6,071 bases of DNA, taken from contig CAZTZN010000250.1 of assembly GCA_964617715.1 (NCBI GenBank), positions 1-6,071 on the forward strand, written 5' to 3'. The notes below the pieces were generated by a model. The model ran no database searches, had not been told where the DNA came from, and saw only the letters and a list, made by a program, of their open reading frames with translations. The DNA comes from JALGVA01 sp964617715 (GTDB lineage Bacteria > Armatimonadota > Zipacnadia > Zipacnadales > UBA5352). Shown piece by piece: positions 1 to 6,030 of this stretch. How positions within the stretch are numbered: the stretch's first letter is position 1; every line of letters begins with the position of its first letter. The translations under genes and the position numbers were made by a program.

Positions 1-2
1 TT

Positions 3-218
3 CGGGGCAGTCTCGGCGCCCACGAGCAAGGTCTTATCGTGACGACGAGTGACTTCAGCCGCGGCGCGAGAGACGAGGCCGAGCGCCCCGACGCAACGCC
101 TGTGGGTCTGATGGACGGAGAACTCATGGTCGCCCTGCTGGTGGAGCACGGGATCGGTGTTCGCAAGAATGAGGTGGCGATCCTCACGCTGGATGATTTC
201 GACTCCATCGAAGGATAG
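3..218 (+). CDS. mrr: Mrr-type restriction endonuclease, C-terminal fragment (5' end outside window)
   Basis: This is the last 71 codons of a gene that begins before the window; the stop is TAG at 216-218. The readable protein has the pattern LRGS-like start (RGSLGAHEQG), then LIVTTSDFSRGARDEA, then DGELMVALLVEHGIGV. In Mrr-family type IV restriction enzymes the end of the catalytic domain has this same form: a GLIITT-type strand, a helix with F-x-(R/K)-x-A-x-x-EA, then a 'liDGe.L..LL.e..iGV' helix. Family knowledge: Mrr proteins are DNA nucleases of the PD-(D/E)XK fold that cut modified foreign DNA in the cytoplasm. The catalytic D/E-x-K residues lie upstream and cannot be checked here. Its third codon positions are 53/71 G or C, lower than the genes that follow, so it may have a different history. 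It is separated from the next gene by 93 bases and a possible terminator, so probably not part of the downstream unit. Confidence 0.82.
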   Translation, partial: RGSLGAHEQGLIVTTSDFSRGARDEAERPDATPVGLMDGELMVALLVEHGIGVRKNEVAILTLDDFDSIEG

Positions 219-245
219 CTGAGCACGGGGATACCGCCTGTTACG

Positions 246-277
246 AGGCAATCGCTGTGTCGATTGCTTGCTTCCTT
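246..277 (+). terminator. Possible rho-independent terminator after the mrr gene
   Basis: A perfect inverted repeat, GCAATCG (248-254) and CGATTGC (261-267), encloses the six-base loop CTGTGT. One A-T and one G-T pair can extend the stem to 246-269. It is followed by the moderately T-rich stretch TTGCTTCCTT (268-277). It lies 27 bases after the mrr stop and 34 bases before the next start. The stem is short and the tail is broken by G and C, so this is a weak terminator at best. It could also be a leader hairpin of the following operon. I see no convincing -35/-10 pair elsewhere in 219-311. Confidence 0.42.
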
Positions 278-297
278 ACGCCGCTGTTCAGGCCAAT

Positions 298-303
298 GAG
301 GAG
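298..303 (+). promoter_or_regulatory. Shine-Dalgarno site of the PIG-L deacetylase gene
   Basis: GAGGAG lies eight bases before the ATG at 312. It matches the anti-Shine-Dalgarno sequence well at ideal spacing, which supports that start. Confidence 0.75.
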
Positions 304-311
304 ACCTGACG

Positions 312-1121
312 ATGCCTGACGAGCCCCTGCGCATCATGGTCCTGGGCGCGCATCCCGATGACTGCGACCTGCGCTGCGGCGGGATGGCGCTCAAGTACCG
401 CGCGCTGGGCCACCGGGTCAAGTTCGTCTCGGTGACCAACGGCGACACCGGCCATCACGAGATGGGCGGTGGGCCGCTGGCGCGCCGACGCTACGCCGAG
501 ACCCAGGCGGCCGCGCGCGTCGCCGACATCGAGTACGAGGTCTTCGACATCCACAACGGGGAGCTGGAGCCCAACCTGTGGGTGCGGCGCATGGTCATCC
601 GCGCCATGCGCGAGTTCCGGCCCGACCTGGTGATCTGTCACCGCCCATGCGACTATCATCCGGACCACCGCGCCGTGGGCGTGCTGGCGCAGGATGCGGT
701 CTTCCAGGTGACCATCCCCAACGTGCTGGCGCTCACCCCCGAGCTGCCGACGCCGCCGGTGCTGGGCTACGCCTATGACCGCTTCACCGACCCGACGCCC
801 TACGTCCCGACCGTGGCCATCGACACCGACGACGTCTTCGAGCGCAAGGTGGACATGGTGCACTGCCACGAGTCGCAGATGTACGAGTGGAACCTGCGCT
901 TCTCCGACCCGGTGCCCGAGGACGAGCGGCGCACGTGGCTGGGCGAGCGCCTGGCGGCGCGCTTCGCGGGCCTCGCCGACGACGCCCGCGAGTGCCTCGT
1001 GAAGTGGTACGGCGAGGAGCGCGGCAACGCCATCCGCACCGCCGAGACGGTGATGATCTCCGAGTACGGATCGGTGCCCGACGAGCCGCGCCTGCGCGAG
1101 CTGTTCCCGTTCTTCCCGTGA
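312..1121 (+). CDS. PIG-L / LmbE-family zinc-dependent N-deacetylase
   Basis: The 269-residue protein has the two hallmark motifs of the PIG-L fold. After the first strand (IMVLG) comes AHPDD: His14 and Asp17 are the expected zinc ligands and Asp16 the expected general base. At 116-119 is HPDH followed by RAVG: His119 is the expected third ligand and His116 the expected catalytic histidine (by analogy with MshB). Length is typical of the family. The residue two after AHPDD is Asp19 where many members have Glu. There is no signal peptide or membrane segment, so it is predicted cytoplasmic. Known members remove acetyl groups from N-acetylglucosamine-containing sugars (GlcNAc-PI, GlcNAc-inositol in mycothiol synthesis, glycopeptides, chitobiose); the substrate here is unknown. 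It is the first gene of an apparent three-gene unit with an amidohydrolase and a secreted glycosidase-like protein, which suggests a role in breaking down an N-acylated sugar. Family call is secure; substrate is open. Confidence 0.93.
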   Translation: MPDEPLRIMVLGAHPDDCDLRCGGMALKYRALGHRVKFVSVTNGDTGHHEMGGGPLARRRYAETQAAARVADIEYEVFDIHNGELEPNLWVRRMVIRAMREFRPDLVICHRPCDYHPDHRAVGVLAQDAVFQVTIPNVLALTPELPTPPVLGYAYDRFTDPTPYVPTVAIDTDDVFERKVDMVHCHESQMYEWNLRFSDPVPEDERRTWLGERLAARFAGLADDARECLVKWYGEERGNAIRTAETVMISEYGSVPDEPRLRELFPFFP

Positions 1122-1127
1122 GGTCAC

Positions 1128-1155
1128 CGGCGCGGCCGGCGTCTTCGCCGCGCCG
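1128..1155 (+). other. GC-rich intercistronic hairpin between deacetylase and amidohydrolase genes
   Basis: CGGCGCGGC (1128-1136) and GCCGCGCCG (1147-1155) form a perfect nine-pair, all-G/C stem with a ten-base loop. The hairpin starts seven bases after the deacetylase stop and ends two bases before the Shine-Dalgarno site of the next gene. There is no T-run after it, so it does not look like a terminator. It could protect or mark a processing point in a shared mRNA or modulate translation of the downstream gene; it could also be a chance pairing in very GC-rich DNA. Confidence 0.45.
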
Positions 1156-1157
1156 AC

Positions 1158-1165
1158 AGGGGAGG
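1158..1165 (+). promoter_or_regulatory. Shine-Dalgarno site of the amidohydrolase gene
   Basis: AGGGGAGG ends seven bases before the ATG at 1173. This is a strong ribosome binding site directly behind the intercistronic hairpin and fixes the start of the amidohydrolase. Confidence 0.78.
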
Positions 1166-1172
1166 CCCGGCC

Positions 1173-2417
1173 ATGACCTTCGATCCGGATCAGAAGCAGG
1201 CTCTGCTGCAGGCGATGTGCGCGATGCCCACCGTGGATGCGCATGAGCATCTGCACCCTGAGCCGATGCGCGTCGGGCGCCAGGTGGACATCTTCCTGCT
1301 CTTCCATCAGTACCTGCGCGTGGACCTCACCCTGGCGGGCATGCCCCCGGCCGACGTGGAGCTGCTCGATGACGAGCGCGCCCCGCTGGACCGCAAGTGG
1401 CAGGCGCTGGCTCCCTACCTCGACCTGGTGCGCACGGGCGCCGTCGCGCAACCGGCGCTGGTGGCGCTGCAACGGTTCTTCGACGAGGACGACCTGACCG
1501 CCGACAACTACGAGCGCATCTCTGAGCAGATGCGCGCTCACAATACACCCGGCGTGTACGAGCGCTGCCTGCGCGAGGCGTGCAACATCGTCCTGGTGCT
1601 CAACCAGAACCGCACCATGTGGCAGACCGACCTGTTCCGCCCGATCCTGCCCGCGCCGCGCTTCACCGGCGCGCGCACCCGCGAGAGCCTCATCGAGGGC
1701 TGCGCGGAGGATGAGTGCGAACCGCCGGGGACGCTGGCGGGCTATGTCGAGCAGATGCACGAGCGGGTGCGCCGACACCAGGCGGCGGGCATGATCGGCG
1801 TCAAGGGCCACGGCTTCCGTTACGTCCCGGGCGACGCCGAGTCCGCCCGCCCGGCCTACGACCGGCTCATGGGCGGCGACCCGCGTCCGGATGACGGGCC
1901 GGTGGTTGAGGCGTACCTGCGCGACGAACTCTACCGGCTGTGCGGCGAGATCGACCTGGTGGCCGTGCAGCATACCGGCGTGTGGGCGGGCATGGGCTCG
2001 GACGTGCGCAGCATCCACCCGGGCAACATCTTCGACCTGGCCAGGGCGCACCCGAACACGCGCTTCGACGTCTTCCACGCGGCGACCCCGGCGCCGGTGG
2101 ACGCGGGCTTCCTGTGCCGCTCGCTGCCCAACATCTACCTCAACGCCTGCTGGAGCCATCTGCTGGCGCCGCAACTCACCAGGCAGGCCTACGACTTCTG
2201 GCTCGACATGCTGCCCATCAACCGGGTCATCGCGTGGGGTGGCGACTACTGGTGGGCGGTCGAGAACGTCTACGGTGTGGTGATGAAGACGCGCGAGATC
2301 CTCGCCGAGGTGCTGGCGGCGCGCATCGCCCGGGGCGACTTCGACGAGGCGCGCGCGCTGGAGATCGCCCGCCGCTGGATGCACGACAACGCGCGCGAGG
2401 TATACTTCATAGACTGA
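1173..2417 (+). CDS. Amidohydrolase-superfamily metalloenzyme, uronate-isomerase-like
   Basis: The 414-residue protein shows the metal-site signature of the amidohydrolase (beta/alpha)8 barrel in order: VDAHEHL at 21-27, with the HxH pair His24 and His26 after strand 1; GVKGHGF at 209-215 with Lys211; VQHTGVW with His267; VFHAATP with His302; and WGGDYWW with Asp358 near the C-terminal strand 8. Family knowledge: this fold hydrolyses or decarboxylates many small molecules, and the uronate isomerase branch interconverts aldo- and keto-acids of glucuronate and galacturonate. The long insert between strand 1 and the next motifs (about 40-130) and the overall layout remind me of that branch, but the length is below the roughly 470 residues of classical UxaC and the specific function is unproven. 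No signal peptide is seen, so it should be cytoplasmic. It begins 51 bases after the deacetylase stop and is followed by the secreted glycosidase-like gene 65 bases on, consistent with a sugar-catabolic role. Alternative: a hydrolase or lactonase of the Amidohydro_2 (PF04909) type. Confidence 0.88.
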   Translation: MTFDPDQKQALLQAMCAMPTVDAHEHLHPEPMRVGRQVDIFLLFHQYLRVDLTLAGMPPADVELLDDERAPLDRKWQALAPYLDLVRTGAVAQPALVALQRFFDEDDLTADNYERISEQMRAHNTPGVYERCLREACNIVLVLNQNRTMWQTDLFRPILPAPRFTGARTRESLIEGCAEDECEPPGTLAGYVEQMHERVRRHQAAGMIGVKGHGFRYVPGDAESARPAYDRLMGGDPRPDDGPVVEAYLRDELYRLCGEIDLVAVQHTGVWAGMGSDVRSIHPGNIFDLARAHPNTRFDVFHAATPAPVDAGFLCRSLPNIYLNACWSHLLAPQLTRQAYDFWLDMLPINRVIAWGGDYWWAVENVYGVVMKTREILAEVLAARIARGDFDEARALEIARRWMHDNAREVYFID

Positions 2418-2427
2418 CAGGCGTGCC

Positions 2428-2453
2428 CATCATGCCGCCCACGGCGGCAGATG
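2428..2453 (+). other. Intercistronic hairpin between amidohydrolase and glycosidase-like genes
   Basis: TGCCGCC (2433-2439) and GGCGGCA (2443-2449) pair perfectly around a three-base CAC loop; CAT (2428-2430) and ATG (2451-2453) can add three pairs below a small internal loop. It starts about ten bases after the amidohydrolase stop and ends well before the next ribosome binding site. No T-run follows, so termination is unlikely. Function, if any, would be mRNA stability or processing; chance is possible at this GC content. Confidence 0.38.
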
Positions 2454-2468
2454 CCGAACCTGTCCTGC

Positions 2469-2473
2469 GGAGG
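2469..2473 (+). promoter_or_regulatory. Shine-Dalgarno site that decides the start of the glycosidase-like gene
   Basis: GGAGG is nine bases before the ATG at 2483 and only three bases before the ATG at 2477. The spacing favours 2483. A further in-frame ATG at 2432 lacks a good binding site and would put about 17 polar residues before the signal peptide. Confidence 0.68.
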
Positions 2474-2482
2474 TGGATGACG

Positions 2483-5400
2483 ATGGCCCGCGCCATGGCG
2501 CTTGCCGCGCTGCTCGCGCTTGCCGCGAGCGTCTTCGCGCAGCCCATTGACGTGCCGCGCACCGACACCCCGCCCGCCATTGACGCCACGCTTGATGATG
2601 CGTGCTGGCGGCAGGCCACGGTGCTCGATGATTTCACACCGCCGGGCAGCGACGAGCCCGCGGCCCAGCCGACCGAAGCGCGACTGTGCGCGGACGGCAC
2701 CTGGCTCTACCTGAGCTTCGCCTGCCACGAGGCGCATCCCGAGCAGATCGTGCGTGAACAGACCGAGCACGATGGCCCGGTGAACCTCGATGACTCAGTG
2801 GAGATCCTCATCGTTCCCACGGCCGACCGCTCGCGCTACTACCACTTTCTGCTCTCGGCCAACAACATCCGCGCAGAGCAGCAGGGCTGGCCGGGGCGCA
2901 CGCCCTACCGGCGCTGGGACACGGGCTGGCGCTCGGCGACCGCGGTGACCGATGACGGCTGGGTGGCGGAGATCGCCCTGCCGCTGGTCGTCCTCTACGG
3001 TGGGGGCGATCAGTGGTACCTGAACCTGTGCCGCAACCAGCGCACCGAGCCCGTGCAGTTCTCGTGCATCGCCCCCGTGCGGCGGCTGTTCAACGAGCTG
3101 GACGCCTTCCTGCCGATGGTGCCGCTGGGGGGAGGGGCGCCGGCGTTCGCCCCGCTGCTGACCGACCCCCGGGTGAGCACCTACCGCGAGGGCGAGCGCG
3201 GCTGGGGCTATGAGGTGACCGTGCAGGCCCGGAATCTCACCGGCAAACCCGGTTCGCTCGAACTGCGCGTAACCGACGAACCTGCGCGCACCGAGCCATC
3301 GACGATCACCGTGCCGGTCGAGTGGGGCGCGAAGGACGATCGCGAGCTGAGCGTCTTCGTGCCCGCGGCGGTGCCCTCAGACCGGGCCGTTGTCCTGCGG
3401 CTGGTCGATCCGCAGTCCGGTGAGCTGCGGCAGTGGTTGACCGTCGAGGACACCACGCCGCTGAGCCCGCTGTCGGCGTGGCCGGACCGCTCGTACTACT
3501 CGGTTGAAGAGAGTGCGCGCGTGGTCTGTCAGGTGCGCGCGCCGGACGCCGAGCTGGCCGGATGGTCGCTGGCGGTCACTGCGGCCGACGGTGATGTCCT
3601 GGCGCGCACCGACCGGCCCTCCGGCGGCGAGCAGATGCTCGAGCTGCCGCTGGCCGACATCGCCCTGGGCGAGCACCACCTGACGGTGATGCTGAGCGAC
3701 GCGCAGGGGCGCGAGGTGTCGCGGCGCGAGATGACGCTGACGCGGCTGGAGCCGCGGCCGGGCGAGGTGAAGATCGACCGCGTGCGCCAGGTGGCGCTGG
3801 TCGATGGTGAGCCGTTCTTCCCGCTCGGATTCATGGCCACCGAGCCGCAGGATGTGCCCGACTATGCCGAGGCGGGCTTCAACATGGTCAGCTCGTTCGC
3901 GGTGGCCTACCGCGCCTCGGAGGGCGAGACCCCGAGTACCATCGCCGACGCCGCCCTGGCCAGCGGCCTGAAGTACATCGACTACCTGCCGCGCTACTTC
4001 TTCACCCCGGACGGTCGCACGCTGCGCCGCGCGGGCATCGGCAAGTCCAATCCCGAGTTCCCGGCGGCGATCGAGGACTGTGCCCGGCGCTGCCTGCCGC
4101 CGGTGATGGCGGCGCTGCGCGACCACCCGGCCATGCTCGCCTACTACGGCATCGACGAGCCCTTCGGCGACATCGCGCGCGAGGGCTGCCGCATCCTCTA
4201 CGATGCGGCCCACCGCCTCGACCCGCACCATCCGGTCTACGTGCTGTTCTCGAGCTGGGTGCCGCAGGAGCCGGGCTGGGATGACACCATGGACCTGGTG
4301 GGCATCGACCCCTACATGATCATGGGGCACCCCGAGCCCACCGAGATTCGCCACACGCTCGCCTACCCCGCGATCACCCAGGAGCGGGCGCGACGCTTCG
4401 CCGACGAGATGCATACCACGCTGTGGATCGTGCCCGAGAGTGAGTACTACTCCGGTTCAATCCGCCCGCTGCTGCCTGAGGAGCAGATGTGTCAGACCTT
4501 CATGACGCTCATCTACGGCGGACGCGGCCTGCTTTACTTCCGCAATCCCGTCTACCACGCGCTGAGCTGGGAGAACTTCCATGAGATCACGCGGCGGGTG
4601 CGCGCGCTCATGCCCGCCCTGCTCACGCGCCAGCCCGCGCAGACCGTGGAGTATCTGCCCCGTGAGGCGCGGCGCTTCGACTACCCGCTGGTGCACGCCT
4701 GCGTGCTCGCCGAGCCCGACGGCACGCCGGTGATCCTGGCCGCCAATACCGAGCCGAATCGGGCCGAAGTGCGCTTCACTCTCGACGATCTGCCCGACAC
4801 CGCGACGGTGCGTCGCATGTTCGCCGGCGACACACGGGCCGTGAGCGCGCACAGCTTCACCGACTCCATCGAGGGCTGCGGCGTGCGTGCCTACCGGATC
4901 GCGGGATTCCGGCTGCCGGACGAGACGCGCCTGAGCGTGACTGTGGGCGGGGAGGCGCTGGAGCGGCTGGCGCCGCCGCGGATCACGACCATGCCTCCGC
5001 CCGAGCGCAACATCCTCACCAACGGGGAGCTGGAGGGCCCGGATGGCTGGCAACTCTCGCCGGGGGGCAATGCCGACAATGCGCCGGCGCAGATCGACTT
5101 CCCCGAGCGCGATGACGCGCCCGGCCGCTGCCTGCACATTGTCCGCGACAACGACTACGGGAACGCCTGCATCATCAGCGACTGGATCACGCTGGCGCCA
5201 CACACGCGCTACCGCTACGGCTGTGAGATCCGCGGCACCATCACCCGCGGCACCGGACGCATCTCCATGATGATGATCGGGCGCGACGGCCATGGCATCG
5301 CGGATGTGCCCGGCCTCACGCTGGAGGCGACCGCCGAGCAGTGGCAGTCGCGCTCACGCGAGGTGACTATCGGCGACGACCCGGTGGAGCTGCGCGTGTG

Positions 5401-5995
5401 GCTGAGCCTCTACCGCGTCGGCGGTGAGGGCTGGTGGGACAATGTCTACCTCGAAGAGGTGGGCGAGGCCCCGGACGCGCGCAACCTGCTGGCCAACGCC
5501 AGCTTCGAGCACGCGGTCATGCCCGGGTGGCCGGACATGTGGTGGCCCCCGCAACGCGTCTTCCCGCGTATCGGTGAGCCCGACGCGCAGTGGACCCAGG
5601 ACTTCGACGAGGCATGGGACGGCGAGTGCAGCCTCCGCACCACCGGCCGCGAGGGCGAGCTGGTGCGGCCCTACTCGACCACCAGGCACGGGCCGGAGGC
5701 CGTCCCGGGTGAGCCCTACACCTTCTCGATGTACATGAAGGCCGACGAGGCGGGCCGGCGGGTTATCCTGCGCGTGGGCGACACCTCCGAGCGCTTCGAA
5801 CTGACCACCGACTGGCGGCGCTACCACCTGACCGGCAGCTTCGCCGGCGGGGGCGGCGGGCGTCCGGAACGCGTGTGGGTGGCGTTTTACTGCGAGGACC
5901 CGGGCACCTACTGGGCGGACGCGGCGCAGTGTGAACGCGGTACCGAGCCGACCGAGTGGACGCCGGACCTGTTCCCGGGCGCGGTCGCGCCGTAG
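2483..5995 (+). CDS. Secreted multidomain glycoside-hydrolase-like protein with CBM9-like and tandem CBM4/9-like domains
   Basis: The 1170-residue product starts with a Sec signal peptide (Arg3, hydrophobic core 5-16, V-F-A then cleavage near 19/20). Residues 24-215 are a CBM9-like domain: AIDATLDDACW, a WLYLSF strand, DDSVEIL, DDGWVAEIALP and NLCRNQ. Two Ig-like beta domains seem to fill about 228-423. Residues 430-712 look like a (beta/alpha)8 glycosidase core: VDGEPFFPLGF at entry, YYGIDEPFG with Glu559 as likely acid/base at the end of strand 4, GIDPY (607-611), WIVPESEYY with Glu652 or Glu654 as candidate nucleophile at strand 7, and IYGGRGLLYF at strand 8. A beta domain follows (about 718-826), then two CBM4/9-like modules at 842-991 and 1001-1165, each opening with N-[IL]-L-x-N and closing near WDNVYLEE and YWADAAQCERG. 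It probably binds and cuts a polysaccharide outside the cytoplasm. Eighteen cysteines leave room for disulfides. I cannot assign a GH family, and substrate is unknown. Last gene of the unit. Confidence 0.87.
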   Translation: MARAMALAALLALAASVFAQPIDVPRTDTPPAIDATLDDACWRQATVLDDFTPPGSDEPAAQPTEARLCADGTWLYLSFACHEAHPEQIVREQTEHDGPVNLDDSVEILIVPTADRSRYYHFLLSANNIRAEQQGWPGRTPYRRWDTGWRSATAVTDDGWVAEIALPLVVLYGGGDQWYLNLCRNQRTEPVQFSCIAPVRRLFNELDAFLPMVPLGGGAPAFAPLLTDPRVSTYREGERGWGYEVTVQARNLTGKPGSLELRVTDEPARTEPSTITVPVEWGAKDDRELSVFVPAAVPSDRAVVLRLVDPQSGELRQWLTVEDTTPLSPLSAWPDRSYYSVEESARVVCQVRAPDAELAGWSLAVTAADGDVLARTDRPSGGEQMLELPLADIALGEHHLTVMLSDAQGREVSRREMTLTRLEPRPGEVKIDRVRQVALVDGEPFFPLGFMATEPQDVPDYAEAGFNMVSSFAVAYRASEGETPSTIADAALASGLKYIDYLPRYFFTPDGRTLRRAGIGKSNPEFPAAIEDCARRCLPPVMAALRDHPAMLAYYGIDEPFGDIAREGCRILYDAAHRLDPHHPVYVLFSSWVPQEPGWDDTMDLVGIDPYMIMGHPEPTEIRHTLAYPAITQERARRFADEMHTTLWIVPESEYYSGSIRPLLPEEQMCQTFMTLIYGGRGLLYFRNPVYHALSWENFHEITRRVRALMPALLTRQPAQTVEYLPREARRFDYPLVHACVLAEPDGTPVILAANTEPNRAEVRFTLDDLPDTATVRRMFAGDTRAVSAHSFTDSIEGCGVRAYRIAGFRLPDETRLSVTVGGEALERLAPPRITTMPPPERNILTNGELEGPDGWQLSPGGNADNAPAQIDFPERDDAPGRCLHIVRDNDYGNACIISDWITLAPHTRYRYGCEIRGTITRGTGRISMMMIGRDGHGIADVPGLTLEATAEQWQSRSREVTIGDDPVELRVWLSLYRVGGEGWWDNVYLEEVGEAPDARNLLANASFEHAVMPGWPDMWWPPQRVFPRIGEPDAQWTQDFDEAWDGECSLRTTGREGELVRPYSTTRHGPEAVPGEPYTFSMYMKADEAGRRVILRVGDTSERFELTTDWRRYHLTGSFAGGGGGRPERVWVAFYCEDPGTYWADAAQCERGTEPTEWTPDLFPGAVAP

Positions 5996-6000
5996 GCAGG

Positions 6001-6030
6001 AAACGGCGCCCCCGTCTGCCGTTTGTCGTT
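6001..6030 (+). terminator. Probable terminator after the glycosidase-like gene
   Basis: AAACGGC (6001-6007) and GCCGTTT (6018-6024) form a perfect seven-pair stem with a ten-base loop, starting five bases after the TAG stop. The 3' arm runs into TTTGTCGTT (6022-6030), a partial T tract. Position directly after the last gene of the unit supports termination, though the tail is not a clean T-run. Confidence 0.5.

Noticed and set aside
219..297. Sigma-70 type promoter for the three-gene unit
   Set aside because: TTGCTT at 268-273 resembles a -35 box, but no reasonable -10 hexamer follows at 16-18 bases. A promoter may exist but I cannot support one from the sequence.
288..2384. A 698-codon open frame on the - strand opposite the deacetylase and amidohydrolase genes
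   Set aside because: It is rich in Arg, Ala, His, Val and Gly with no recognisable motif, and lies opposite two genes with clear catalytic signatures. Very high GC3 on the + strand removes stop codons from one antisense frame, which explains it.
2432..2434. In-frame ATG at 2432 as an alternative start for the secreted protein
   Set aside because: It lies in a hairpin stem, lacks a good Shine-Dalgarno site, and would place polar residues ahead of the signal peptide.
1940..2482. Upstream extension of the glycosidase-like reading frame into the amidohydrolase gene
   Set aside because: The frame stays open back to 1940 only because of base composition. The signal peptide beginning at the ATG at 2483, with GGAGG nine bases before it, marks the real N-terminus; the part before 2418 overlaps the well-supported amidohydrolase in another frame.
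3377..4414. A 345-codon - strand open frame (and a similar one at 4457-5293) opposite the secreted glycosidase-like gene
   Set aside because: Same low-complexity Arg/Val/His-rich composition, no ribosome binding logic and no family signature; a codon-bias shadow of the + strand gene.
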